NCBI GenBank assembly: GCA_003427395.1
Contig: BFEA01000132.1
Location: 2,721,834 to 2,768,428 of the forward strand
Direction: 5' to 3'
DNA length: 46,595 nucleotides
From: Chara braunii
Taxonomy: Eukaryota; Streptophyta; Charophyceae; Charales; Characeae
Below, piece after piece: positions 10,273-22,259 of this stretch; the first letter of the stretch is position 1; each line of letters opens with the position of its first letter. The translations under genes were made by a program, and so were the position numbers. A model generated the notes under the pieces. It had not been told where the DNA came from. It saw only the letters and a program-made list of their open reading frames with translations, and searched no databases.

Positions 10273-10701
10273 GAAGGAGAGGAGAGAGGATGAACCCTTG
10301 CTGTCGTCCGAAGCATGGGTTCTGAGACTTTGTACTTGAGTTACAAGGTACTCTCTGCACGCGCTTTGGGTGGTTTCCAGTTGCAAAGGATGGACGAGTC
10401 GTTTTCTGGCGAATAATCGGACCCTGAGACGTCTTTGAAACAGGGTTTCACGACAGCTCGCTCGTTGCTGGCAGAGATCTCGACTGTCAGAGTTTTCCTA
10501 TGTCGTGGTAATGGCTTGCAGATCATTGTATTTACCCTCTCTCATCTTCTTGCGGTGATTGGCGACAACGACGACAACGAGAGGAAGAACAGGTAAGTCT
10601 CTTGTCTCGCGACTGTCTTCGTGGTACTTCCATCAACAAGATGAGAAAAAAGAAGAAATCGAATGAACCTACAACTAAAAACGTGAAAACATACATCGCC
10701 A

Positions 10702-10702
<1 letters not shown>

Positions 10703-10771
<69 letters not shown>

Positions 10772-10778
10772 TGTGTGC
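10703..10778. repeat. (GT)n microsatellite
   Basis: A GT dinucleotide run of about 75 bp with one gtat interruption near the right end. DNA between 10273 and 11540 otherwise shows no gene. It contains a perfect 8-bp hairpin, ACCCGGTC / GACCGGGT, at 11049-11073 with a 9-nt loop, and a GAA-rich patch at about 11320-11385. Confidence 0.95.
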
Positions 10779-11560
10779 ATATGCGCGAGTGTGAGTGTAT
10801 GAGTGACGAATTGAGCAATTGAACCCGCCACTTCTATCGATAGGATGAGCAAAATCGGATGAATCTATCGCTAGAACATGGAAGTCTACACTACTACACT
10901 AGTGCGCGTGTGTGTATGTGGGTGCGTGCATTGGTGTGTGTAAGTAGGAGAGAGAAAGAAGGGGAGGAGCCAAGCGGAAGGAATGGAGAAGGCTCAACAC
11001 TGCTTACCCACCTTGGTAGCCAAGCGAAGTTATGCTCGAATTGAACTAACCCGGTCACAAACAACGACCGGGTACATTCATAGCTTACAGCCGTTGTGGC
11101 TGGCGTAAAGTGCACGAAGAGGAGGGAGAAATGTAGAAGGGAAACAAGGGCGCCGATATAGAAAGGAAAAAGCGCACCACGCGGAGGAAGGAGGGAGCTA
11201 ATGGGAAGGAGGAAAGGAACGTTAGAAGGGGAACTTCATTGCGCAAGGGGAAGAGTGATCGTGCAGTGATGTAAAAACAGAACGCTCACAGTGCAGGAGG
11301 ACATAGCCAGGTGACAGAGGAAGAAGGAGAAGAAGAAGAGGAAAAAGAAGAAGGAGAAGAAGAAGAAGAAGAGAAGGGAAGAAAAAAACTCACTTGGTCG
11401 CCGCTGATCGTAGTTGCTGAGGTCGAGCGACCAACCCGAATACAGAGCACCTTCGTTCAATCTGTATTGAACTAGGAAACATGAAGAGTATACATTTATT
11501 ATTATTACTGTTATTTTTGTTCTTGTTGTGCTATTATTATTACTAGCTAAGCGTCCACGT

Positions 11561-11586
11561 TGCGGGCGGTGCGGGCCACGCCCGCA
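11561..11586 (-). terminator. Helitron 3' terminal hairpin
   Basis: Perfect 8-bp arms TGCGGGCG / CGCCCGCA with a 10-nt loop. It is GC-rich against AT-rich surroundings and ends 14 nt before the CTAG terminus. In Helitrons this hairpin marks the end of transposition (a replication terminator, not a transcription terminator). Confidence 0.8.
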
Positions 11587-11730
11587 GAAATAAGAGTAAC
11601 TGCCTACAAAGTCCGAGTTTAATTTACGAAGTAAAAAAGCGACAAATAGAAAAAGAAAAAAAAAGCAAGAGAAAGGGCGAGGAGAGACAGGGATAGACAA
11701 AGAGAGAGAGAAACAAAGAAAAAGATAAAG

Positions 11731-11733
11731 ATC

Positions 11734-11828
<95 letters not shown>

Positions 11829-11888
11829 NNNNNNNNNNNNNNNNNNNNNNNNNNNNNNNNNNNNNNNNNNNNNNNNNNNNNNNNNNNN

Positions 11889-11967
<79 letters not shown>
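11731..11967. repeat. (GATA)n, 60-N gap, (GA)n
   Basis: GATA tetranucleotides run from about 11731 to 11828, Ns fill 11829-11888, and a GA dinucleotide run spans 11889-11967. The assembly broke inside the microsatellite, so the true length is unknown. The long minus-strand frames across it are low-complexity artefacts. Confidence 0.95.
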
Positions 11968-11981
<14 letters not shown>

Positions 11982-12288
11982 AGGTGAGGAGAGACAGAGA
12001 AAGACAAAGAGAGAGAAAAAGAAAGAAAAAAATAAAATAAAATATATATATATAGAGAGAGAGAGAGAGGGAGAGAGAGAATGAGAGACAGAGAGAGAGG
12101 AGCAACGAAAAAATAAATAATAATAAAAAATGAACACGAGTATACAAAGAAAAAAAGTTTCACATGAAGATTTTTCGTTCCATTAAAGTAAGCAAGTGAC
12201 CGCAGTATGATCAAGGCACAATTATTGCGTAAAAGAATTAATATTGACTTAAAAAAGCGAATAGTATTACATCAAAATTATTTAAGTC

Positions 12289-12416
<128 letters not shown>

Positions 12417-12499
12417 CCCCCCCAATTTATTTGTCTTTCTCTTGCCATATCTCTTGTAGGGGCAATTACATCACTGAAGTTAAAGACGACCATCTAAAA

Positions 12500-14202
12500 A
12501 TTTGTCATTAAGGCAAGGCCTGGACAATTGTCCAATCAACATTTCTCTCTTTCTATATCTCTTATAAAACCAACTAACTTACTTCGCTGGAACGATACTC
12601 TTGCAGCAGCTCACAAACAGAAACTTGTTGCAACACTTTGCGACGATACTCCTCGAAAGTTCCAAATCGACTATGTCGTTGCCGATTGTAATCGAAATGA
12701 ATTATATCATCCACACACCTCCACATGTTCGTCCTCGTATTCAATTCATCTTCTGCTTTCACAATATTTTAAATCCTGTGAGAACTGTCAAGATGAAACA
12801 GGTGTGCAAGTCTCTTTTTGGGACCAATAGATTCAAGAGAGTCATATATGGCAATGTTAAAATTAGAAGAATTTGATTGTCCGAAGGGTCTTGTATGGAC
12901 ATCCACATGGTCTCTTGACGGTGCAAGAGCAGATAGAACACAACTGACAGGAGACGGAGTAGCCATAGCGGACGACAAAGCAGAAACAACAACATAGGTA
13001 GTGATAATCGGCGTTGACATATTGGATGGTGGACCAAAATCCGCAAAACGTTGAAAATTTGAAGGAGATGCTGCTTAAAGAGAAAGTCTACAGACCGGAG
13101 CGGAATGATGAGCGGAAGAAGCAACCACGGGAGAAGTCCTTTTGAGAAGGTTCTGTATCCGTGCATATTTGTGAAAGGCCTGAGAAATTGCCTCTTTGGT
13201 CGGACAATGTGGCAAATGAATTGTCATCCCAGTAATCTCTTCATTAAAGACTGTATTATGGAGGGAGCCTCCAAATCCGAAACATTCAACGGGTCTGAAG
13301 ATAAAGGGGATCGTCGTTCCAACCGCATATCAGTGAGTTTGTTTCTTTTTTAGTCGAGGAAATTTTTTCATATTCGTCCATCTTTTGCAACTGTGACACT
13401 TTTGACAAACATTTCAAAAACCATCTCAGTCAAAACATTTTGCATGCCAACCCTCTTCGCATCGTCAAACCATCTAGCAAGGTAAGTGCGTGGATTCGGA
13501 GTGCGGATTGTGGGTGCATCGTTATCATCGGGCACCACAATAATCCCCGAAGGATGTTGTGGTTGCGATGTAGCGCAAACATCTTTTTCCCATCCACTGC
13601 GTTGAGATTACGGACACGAATCACAAACACGTGCACGTGCATAAAGTTGTGCACAAAACGGAAGAGATGCAAGTGCATCGTCAGGGAATGCACACAACTC
13701 TCTCATAATCTGAGTTCCCGTTTCATTAATAACATGTTGCATCCCACGCGACTATCAACCAAGGTAGCCTCCAACACTTCGGGGGAAGCTGAAAGATTAG
13801 TTTTCGCACGACTCTTTTTTCTCTTGAATGTAGATTCAACATAGTCTTCTTTCGAATCGTCCGTAACATTATCATCCTCGTCATCGGGAAATGTAAGGTT
13901 AACAGACCTACCCGACAAGCCTCTACGCGAACCATACCCACCATTCCGACAATCGTCACCACCCCCCTGCACAACCATATCCTCAGCAGCAGCAAGGGTT
14001 TGACGGATCTCTCATCATTTCCAATTTTCTTTCACCTCTCCGAATGTTCAGCTCCAACTTTTGACGTAACATTCGGATCATATTGAATGGTATTGTTGGT
14101 TTCCGTTGTTTTCCTCTTAACACGAGTATCATAACTATGACGCATTCGGGAGTTGTTTGCGAAGAAAAAATAGGACGAAATTAATCGGAATGTCAAGGAT
14201 TA
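12500..14202 (-). other. Helitron 3' region, no protein assigned
   Basis: Lies between the helicase end and the 3' terminus. Several minus-strand open segments exist. One at 13703-13978 encodes a basic/acidic peptide with a DDEDDNVTDDSKEDY stretch, and others lie at 12574-12762 and 12769-13020. None matches a family I can name. Helitrons often carry RPA-like or captured host fragments here, so these may be remnants, but that is inference. Confidence 0.3.
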
Positions 14203-14221
14203 AAAAAAAAAAAAAAAACTT

Positions 14222-15465
14222 ATCCCCAAAGTTCATTATACACAATATTCTTCGTCAAAAAATTCATATCAGGCAACACAACACGAATGTTGTTGGGATG
14301 ACCAACATGTGACAAGGCAACAGACAGTTGGTCATGCGCAAAAATCGGCTTGCGTAGCCAAACCCCCGCATGGGATACAATTTGTCCTTCCGACTTGTTA
14401 ATCGTTACAACAAAAGCAAGACGGACTAAGAATTGCCTCCTAAACCATTCGAACCCTGTGGTCTCACTATCGCTTGTCAGATCAATCTTGGGGATCAGTG
14501 TTGTCTTACCCATGCGCATTATTGTCACTTTCAACAAATCATCATTAACGATCTTCTCCAGTATCAGCCTTGTACCGTTGCAAAGTCCTTGCTTCGGTCA
14601 CAATTTCGCAAAAGCGTCACAGACGCACCAATTTTTAAACGTAGCTTATGAGGTGAAATGCCCGATTCGTTGAAAGAGTTTAAGAACCCCCGCTCAACAC
14701 CGAGTCCGGTATTATCCGAATCAGGATACTGAATGCTGAAAAACTCACGCTCCTCCCGAGGAAAGTCGTCAAGAACACGATTGTTAACAAAACGTGCATC
14801 GTCTCTAGTAGGGCATATAATTAATCGAGGCGAGAAATACTCGGTATCCCCCATATGGTTGGACACATCGTCAAACGTCCATGAAATCAACTCATCAATC
14901 AGCTTATCCGTACAAATCTCACGTGGCAATCTGACTGCAACAGGTTCATTATGAACAACATGAGGATGGTCACCATTCCCAATACGCATAAAAAAGTGAG
15001 CATACAGTCGTGTCATTTCATAATTCCCTAAGCTTAAGATTCACATATGTTCGATCAATTTTTGAACCTCATTTCTACAAAGGAGACATTTTCATTGATG
15101 TATCAATTTGCTGTGCTCACGATCCATGTTTCACAACGGGCAAAACCTGTCTAAAATCCCCAGAAAGAAGCAGAACTTTCTCACCAAACGGCTCGTCATT
15201 GTTACAGAGGTTCCGAAACGTAATGTCAAAAGTTTTCAAGTGGAACTTGTTACTTATTGGAGCCTCGTCCCCAATAAGCAAGTCAGCACAGCGGATGAGC
15301 TCTGCAAGATCACTTTGTTTCGGAATTGAGAAGGGACGCGTGTTATCATGTTTCAAGGGTGTGTGAAATCGTGAGCGAAACGTTCGACCCCCCGTCAAAA
15401 GAATTGCCACTAGTGGTGAATCTATACTTACTTCTCCCTTCCAATGGCAGACTCACGACAAACGG
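14222..15465 (-). pseudogene. Helitron Pif1-like helicase, C-terminal part
   Basis: Hand translation gives helicase landmarks in order: LLTGGRTFRSRF (about 15400), Walker B-like LLIGDEAP (about 15275), GDFRQVLPVVK (about 15130), MRIGNG and PREICT (about 14975-14920), SGISPHKLRLKIGASVTLLRN (about 14640), then RRQFLVRLAFVVTINKSEGQ and SVALSHV (about 14440-14310), ending near NIVYNELWG. These match the order in Helitron helicases. It unwinds DNA during rolling-circle transposition. The gene is broken: frame changes at about 14560 and stops between 15016 and 15117 separate three pieces, and no ATP-binding P-loop is visible upstream of 15410. A poly(T) run (14203-14217, plus strand) follows the 3' end. 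Confidence 0.85.
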
Positions 15466-15534
15466 TCCTTCCTCGCGTCTAAGATGGATTTGGGTGTCTG
15501 ACTCAATCAATACTATTCCTAACCAGCCGTCAAT

Positions 15535-15926
15535 AGTTCTCTGAACTCTTTTTTCTCTGTGTCCACTCTCAGACTGATGAGTTCATAGACCCCCACGATA
15601 GGCCCCCGCCGATCGCTCCTATAACCCCTCAAGAGGTCAACAGACCTAGGAAAGAATCGCCCTCTGGCGTATCTCTCTCTACCCTCATGTCCAGAAGGAG
15701 GATTGATCAGCGTACCATCATCGCTGGCCTACCACCTCCGCCGCGACCTGAACACGAGTCGGCCAACTCATGTGTCTTAGGGTGGACCGAAGTCACACGC
15801 AAGCGAAGGGGCGGTGTCTCACTCGTGCATCCTCACTCTCCTATCCATACCTCTACTCGGCCCACCTCAGGCATGGTCTCACCCCGACATGTATTGTGGT
15901 TCAACCCCCCCAGCTATCCATCATGA
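15535..15926 (+). CDS. Possible hypothetical protein fragment
   Basis: An open frame of about 130 codons, opened by a stop near 15535 and with its first ATG at 15687. It begins (after the stop) with a Pro/Arg-rich stretch containing TDEFIDPHDRPPP and TPQEVNRPRKE, later LGWTEVTRKRRGG. Composition looks more protein-like than neighbouring frames, but I recognise no domain and see no splice or promoter evidence. It sits between the decayed helicase and an LTR-element-like motif, so a transposon fragment is the likeliest origin. Confidence 0.2.
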
Positions 15927-16354
15927 TCGTCTAGCCTATCTAGTCCCATCCTGCTCCTTGCAGATCCGGGGCGCTTCTCCCCTCCCCTTCAATCCATTTT
16001 GTTCGTCCCCTACTCACTATTTTCTCTCTTAGAGTCGGATTAGGGTGAACTGACCAGAGGGTAGGGAAAGATCAAAACAATCCCCCTCAATCACATGAAA
16101 AAATATGCAGGAAGAGAAGGCAAAAAATCATGAAAATGCAAGAATCAATGAAATCACGAGAATGCAAAAATCTACGTTTCACCCGGGAACGTCGTTCGCA
16201 GGTCGGTCGTTCGTCGTCTGCTCACTCGCGCTCACTCTGCACCTACGCACACCGAAAAATATCCGAAATGAAAACAGATTCAGAGTAAACCTCGTCTCCT
16301 ACTCCTCCCGCGCCTCTATGGTTACAGGTGGACTGAAGTCCCGAGAGGCATCCT

Positions 16355-16372
16355 TCCCCGGCAACGGCGCCA
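16355..16372 (-). promoter_or_regulatory. LTR-retrotransposon primer-binding-site-like motif
   Basis: On the minus strand this reads TGGCGCCGTTGCCGGGGA, typical of the site just inside the 5' LTR of many plant Ty3/Gypsy elements (primer tRNA-Asp type). It is preceded by GTCAACAG, compatible with an LTR ending in CA. If real, a 5' LTR would extend rightward from about 16374 and the internal region leftward. I found no matching second LTR, gag or pol, so at best it is a remnant or solo fragment. Confidence 0.45.
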
Positions 16373-16499
16373 CTGTTGACTGACGAAAGTGCTATGTCGG
16401 CACACCGATCAGACCCGATATCTCGCGCTGCGTCTGTCACCCACGGGAGGGTCGACCGTGACTCCTGTAACCTGCAAGAAAAATAGTTAGAGCATTACA

Positions 16500-17500
16500 C
16501 TTGATGAGCGCTGAAGTCGACCGAAGACACAAAGACGCGATATTCACAGACCAGTGTTCGGAAGGAATAAATTGTATATTTCCATTCACTCTAAAATGAT
16601 AGGATTCATTGAGCTATTCTTAGCCTTGGGGTTCGACCCTGTGTCGTAGTCGGGGAGGTCGGTCTGAGTCCCGACTGTTCTCCTCAACAACCTCGGGCGA
16701 ATCCTCCGCCTGACAGGATGTCGCCGATAACGGGCCCGACGGTCCCACGGAACAGTGCTCAAACTCTCGGTATCAGATGTGTTGTCTCGCGCCCACTGTG
16801 GTCAAAGTTCAAGCTCGACTTTCACCATTCCTCGATCGCTTAGTCAAGGTCCGTGTCACAAAGCTTTGGAGCCCCTATATCTCGATCTGCCTGCAACTGG
16901 CTTCGAAATCCCGACCGACTGCAAAGGCCCGCTTGCCAGTCTAGGTCTGGTCCCGGAGTTCCGACCCTCGTCTCCAGGCCCGAAGTCCCGAATGGCGCCC
17001 AAGCCCAAAGTCTTGATTGGACCCGAGGGTCTGCGTTGAAAGTCCCGACTGCCGTCCAAGACTGCCGTCCAAAGGTTTAGGTTTAGCTCCAATGCTCCCC
17101 CCCTGAACTCCAACCCGTTATTCTAAATCGTGGGTCCCGGCCCGATTCAGAAGTCCCGCTTAGGTCGAAAAGTCTCGGCCTGAAGTCCGCAGTTCCTATA
17201 CGCCGTTCTCCTCGCGAATAGGCTTCAAAGTTCCCAACCCCGCCTCTGAGCCCAAAGTCGTTGTCTGCATCCAAAGGTCCCCTCTTTCGTCTACACTTCG
17301 GTCGGCCCCGGTCTCTCACCAAGCCCGACCCAAGTTCTAGAGTTTACGCCTCTCCTGGGATGAAGCCTGTAGTCCCCGCTCGTTCGTTCATGTCCCAATT
17401 CTTTGTCGGTGCTCAAAGTTTCAATTTTGTTGTAGCTACGGCCCGAAGTCCTGACCTGCGGCTGTGTCTCCTCTCTCGCGCTTGACCTCCCTGCTCGCTT
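16500..17500. repeat. Degenerate GC-rich minisatellite
   Basis: Motifs such as (gccc)aaagtcccgact and gcccgaagtcc recur irregularly every 30-60 bp, for example near 16660, 16980, 17040, 17150, 17190, 17230 and 17450. The copies are too diverged for a firm unit length. Overlapping frames on both strands are not supported as genes. Confidence 0.5.
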
Positions 17501-17559
17501 TATCAAGGGTGCGCTTCCGTATACACATGCTCAAGTGCTAGAACCCCACCCCGTCTCTG

Positions 17560-18420
17560 CACGCCATTCGTGCGCGGCTACACGTGGCCACTCAGTCTCG
17601 ATTCCGCTAGAAACGTGCACGCGCTTGCGCGGGATTGCTCACCCCCCTACTTCCACTATGCGCACGTTTCCTCGCGGCTGCGCGCTGTAACCTGCTCCCG
17701 TCTCCGAGCGAAATGTGCGCAGGGTTGTACGCAATCTCTCGTTCCCATATCCCGACTTTTACGCGCGTTCGTGCTCTGTTGCGCGCGGCAGACTAATCCA
17801 CATGTAATGCGCGCGTGATTGTGCGCGATCGCGTTTCTCCCTGACCCGCCTATGCGCGAATTCGCTCGCTGTCGCGCTCGACGACCAGACCCGATCCATA
17901 CGGGATGCGTGCGTAAATGCGTGTGAGTGAGCGTTTCCCTTCCCCGCCCAAAGTGAGAGCGTGGTTGCGTGCGTTCGCACGATCCCCAACTCCGACTGTG
18001 CTCGGGTTCGTGAGCGCTGCCCGCGGCAACCTGTCCCCGTCCCCGCGAGGGATGCGCGCGTGGTTGCGCATGGCAACCTGATCCTTGATCCGCTCCGAAT
18101 ATGCGTGTGGTTGTGCTGGTTCGCACGCGGCTGTTCGTTGTAACCCGATCCTGATCCGACACGCAAAGTTCTGGTGATCATGCGTTGTTGTTCGTTCCGA
18201 CTCCGCACGCGTTCGTGCACTGTTGTGCGTGGTAAGCTGATCATGGGTCTGCTCCGAATACGCGCGTGGTTGCGGGAAATCGCACACGGCTGCTCGTTGT
18301 AACCCGATCCTGAATCGGCACGGGAAGTTCGCGTGATCGTGAGTTGTTCCTCGTTCGGACTTCGCGCGCGTTCTTGCCCTTGGGTGTACAATGTGCGCGA
18401 GTATGAGCGCGCGTCCACCG
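17560..18420. repeat. GC-rich ~159-bp tandem repeat
   Basis: Words such as tgtaacccgatcctga recur at 18139 and 18298 (159 bp), with more diverged relatives from about 17690 (for example aacctgctcccgtctccgag and aacctgtccccgtccccgcg). Because 159 is divisible by 3, a minus-strand frame of 242 codons (17759-18487) stays open and shows an internal ~53-residue repeat (SGSGYNEQP twice). The peptide is Arg/Thr/Ser-rich with no known domain, so I treat it as repeat DNA. CpG is abundant, unlike most of the window. Confidence 0.65.
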
Positions 18421-19660
18421 CTGCTTTGCGACTACCCACGCCCAAACTCGTTGATGTGCCTGAATGTGTGCGGGTACGTGCTGTCACGTGTAGTTCTCGT
18501 AGCTTCGTTTCCGTTGATCCGTGCGACGCTCTGTGCGCATGGTTATGGCGTTCGTCCTTTCCCCCTGGATAGCCCCTGGCTGCTCTCTCCGTAGTGCGTC
18601 TCTTCCACTGGTGCTCCCGGACATCGTGCCTCTCGAACTCCTCCTCTGTGCTTGCACGAGCGTGCTCCTATGCATGCGCCTGCCTCCAATCCTCTGCTCT
18701 TCTTTCAAGTTCCTCTTGTGCGTGTAAACGTGCGCAGGTGCCACGCCTTCTGATCCCCTCCTATGCGCCTGCACGTGCGCAAGTGGGAAGTCCCCCGCAT
18801 CCGTCGTGCGCCCGTAAGTGCACATGTCCCAAGTGTCCTGCTCTCGAGCCTGATTGGGCTTAAATACTTTGCGGACCTTTTCTCGGTGTGCCCCAGCGCC
18901 TTCGTGTGCTCCGGGCTGCCGACAAGGTTGCAGCGCCCCGGTACCATGACTCTCCAGGGCCTACATCCGGGCCTGTTTGGGCCCTCAAAGAGTTTTCAGC
19001 GAAGGGGGGCTTTTTATCAGGCACTGGGCCTTTTGCATTGCCCTGGTACCGGTCCTCCTTCCGAACCTGGGTCCGAACCTGTCCTCCCGTGGTCCCCACA
19101 CGAAAGGGACCAAGCCTTATAGAATTTTTCAGGGCCCGAACCCCAGAATTAATATTCTCATGGCCCAAGGACCCTTTTCCCATCCTTAGGCCCACAACCC
19201 TTTTTAGGCCACACGTATAGCCCAACTGTGACGGTCTCGAGCATGCTCGCACAATGTTTTCTCTCAATTTAGATCCCGTGGCGAATTTTTGTGTTACGAC
19301 CGCTTAGTCCACCCGAGGGCTCGTCTAAAGAGCTGGCGTCCTCTATTGTCTCGCCCATTGACCGACTTTAAATGTGAGTCCAGCCCTCTCGTCCTTTTCC
19401 TTCATCCGGGCTTCTGACACTCCTTTTGCAGTAGCCGCTCCTTTATGCCTTGGCGATGATGCCCCTCAATAGTGTGCGTAAATGAGGCTCGTTCGGGGAT
19501 TAGGATTCTGCTCTTTCCTGACACCTCAGTCTCGTTATTCGTCTTGCGAACCTGATATCGTATTTTTTAATGTCGGTTGTGTCCCCGCCAGGCACAATGA
19601 CGGAACCCAACACTCCCCAAGTATTATCATTAAGGAAGTAAAGGGCGGCGTAAGGCAGGA
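18421..19660. other. No gene recognised
   Basis: GC-rich, C/T-biased plus strand. Similar short stretches with gcgcctgcacgtgcgcaagtg-like words recur near 18670-18790. From 18850 to 19210 the sequence is rich in gggcc/ggccc words. No domain-bearing frame is seen. Confidence 0.45.
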
Positions 19661-19669
19661 GCCGCTCGA

Positions 19670-21080
19670 CATCGGCATATCACCGAGTGAGAGAAAGACT
19701 GAACTTGCACCAATGAGACTACAACACATACATACATTTGTTATAGAGCAACTAGGAAGGAACCGGCACCTCACCAAGTGAGAAAAAAACCGAACTTGCA
19801 CCAATGAAACTACAACACATACATACATGTAACATGAGTTATGTAGTAACGAGGAAAACACCGCCACATCACCAAACGAGAGAAAAAACGAACTTGCATT
19901 AATGACACAACACAGACATACATGAGCTATGGAGCAACTAGGAAGAAACCGGTACATCACTAAGTGGGAGGAAGACTGAACTTGCACCAATGAGACTACA
20001 ACACATACATACATGAGCTATGAAGCAACTAGGAAGGAACCAGTACATCACCAAGTGAGAGGAATACTGAACTTGCACCGATGAGACTACAACACATACA
20101 TACATGAGCTATGAAGCAACTAGGGAAGCACCTCCATATCACCAAGTGAGAGAAAGATTGAACTTGGACAAACGAACCTACAACATACACACACATGAGC
20201 TATGGAGCAATTAGGAAGGAACCGGTACATCACCGAGTGGGAAAAAGACTGAACTTGCACCGATGACACTACAACACATACATACATAAGTCATGGAGCA
20301 ACTAGGAAGGAACCAGTACATCACTAAGTGAGAAAAAAGACTGAACTTGCACCAATGAGACTATAGCACATGCATACATTAGCTATGGAGCAACAACGTA
20401 GGAACCGACATATCACCAAGTGAGAGAAAAACCGAACTTGCACCAATGAGACCACAACACATACATACATGAGTTGTGGAGCAAGTTGTGGAGCAACTAG
20501 GAAAGAACCGACACATCACCAAGTGGGAAAAAGACTGAACTTGCACCTATGAGACTTCAACACATACATACATGAGCTATGGAGCAACTAGGAAAGCACC
20601 GCCACATCACGAAGTGAGAGGACGACTAAACTTGGACAAATAGACCTACAAGATACACACACATGAGCTATAAATCAACTTGGAAGGAACTGGTACATCA
20701 CAAAGTGAGAAAAAGACTGAACTTGCACCAATAAGACTCCAACACATACGTACATGAGCTATGGAGCAATTAGGAAAAAAACCGGCACATCACCAAGTGA
20801 GAAAAAAACTGAACTTGCACCAATGAGACTTCAATATATGCATACATGAACTATGGAGCAACTAGGAAAACACCGCCACATCACCAAGTGAGAGAAATAC
20901 TGAACTCGGACAAATTGGCCTACAACATACACACACATGAGCAATGAAGCAACTAGGAAGGGACCAGTACATCACCAAGTGGGAAAAAAACTGGATTTGC
21001 ACCAATGAGACTACAACACATACATACATGAGTTATGGAGCAACTAGGAAAAAACCGGTACATCACCAATTGAGAGAAAG
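19670..21080. repeat. ~91-bp satellite, about 15 units
   Basis: Consensus landmarks in each unit: acatcaccaagtgagag, aaagactgaacttgcacc, aatgagactacaacacat, acatacatgagctatggagc, aactaggaaggaacc. The word (g)aactt(g)-ac starts at 19701, 19792, 19890, 19978, 20069, 20160, 20251 and so on, giving 88-98 bp spacing. A distinct variant (cttggacaaa ... acacacacatgagc) appears at about 20160, 20628 and 20902. The period is not divisible by 3 and the minus-strand open frame across it changes phase between units, so it is not a coding repeat. Confidence 0.92.
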
Positions 21081-21399
21081 AGTTGCATGTGAGTGAGACT
21101 TGCTCAAACACCTGCATAGCACTGATGAAAGCATCCAACATTGAATTGGATCATTACAAGGTGGAGAAATGGATAATGTGGGAAGCCTGGATCACCAAAG
21201 TGGCTCCATAAGTGAAAATCAAAGTAACGATTTACCCCCCCTGGGAGAAAGAGATAGATATTGAGGTGAGAGTGAGTAAATATCTCCCTCAAGCCAGGAA
21301 TGTCATAGCCCAAAGTGACGATTTGCCAGGGAGTGAAGAAAATAACTATCACAGAGACATCACTAGTGGAGGAGCTATTTTTATATCCCTTCCTTCAAG

Positions 21400-21580
21400 A
21401 AGAAGTAGAAGATGAGGGGGAGTAAGGAGAGAGGGAGGAGAGTGATGAAGAGGAAAAAATAAAGAAGAAAAGGGGAGAAGGGATAGAAGAAGAAAAAAAA
21501 AAAGAACAAGAAGAAGAATAAGAGGAGGAGGAAGAAGAAGAAGAAGAAGAATAAGAAGAGGAAGAAGAAGAAGAGATGAA
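21400..21580. repeat. GAA/GGA-rich low-complexity tract
   Basis: Irregular purine tract dominated by gaagaag and gaggag. Frames through it are artefacts. Confidence 0.9.
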
Positions 21581-21796
21581 GAAGTCTCTCCTCCTTGTTC
21601 CCATGCACCTCTCCTTTCTTCTTTTGATGTTGAAGATCCACCTTGATGAAGTTCCTTCCTCCTCACTTAGCTATGACTCTCTTCTCCCTAAAACTCTCTC
21701 CTCCTTCCGCTCTCAGCCTCTCTCTGGCTATGGCAAGCTCCAACCCCCAAGACTGTGGAGTCCTCCCCTCTAGGAGGGCTGAATGAGCTCCTTCAA

Positions 21797-21798
<2 letters not shown>

Positions 21799-21869
<71 letters not shown>
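21799..21869. repeat. (CT)n microsatellite
   Basis: About 35 CT units. The flanks at 21580-21800 and 21870-22020 are C/T-rich and share similar words (cctccttcaa, ctatggc), suggesting local duplication. Confidence 0.95.
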
Positions 21870-21872
<3 letters not shown>

Positions 21873-22259
21873 CTGAGGCTATGGCGAATCACCCCCTTGA
21901 GTCTCCACTAGTCACACTAGCTTCAATGACAGCTTCTACTAACCCACAACCTCCTTCAAGGCTCCTAACTGGCAGCGGTTTCCCTCCTTTCACTCCAAGT
22001 GAGTAGAGTGCTCCTATGAGCTCACTTACTCACTTGGGCAGCATGAACACTCCTCATGCAAATGTCACAAGTGGTTATTACATACTTAAAAATTCGTACA
22101 TGAAAATTCGTACATGAAAATTGTAAAGTGGACAAAATAATGTTGGTGTGTGTATCATGAAGAAAAAAAATTTCAATCATGAATTCGGGAAGAGTATTGG
22201 GTTGTTCATGGTGAAACCACATAATTAACTAAGTTTTAAACTTTCCATATCAAACACAG

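Noticed and set aside
9632-10386. 242 and 187 codon minus-strand frames
   Set aside because: Overlapping frames dominated by poly-Phe and poly-Ser from the GAA run.
11236-12214. Three long minus-strand frames over the N gap
   Set aside because: Translations of GATA/GA microsatellites and Ns.
19535-20014. 159-codon minus-strand frame with Cys/Val repeats
   Set aside because: Satellite translation; the ~91-bp period shifts frame each unit.
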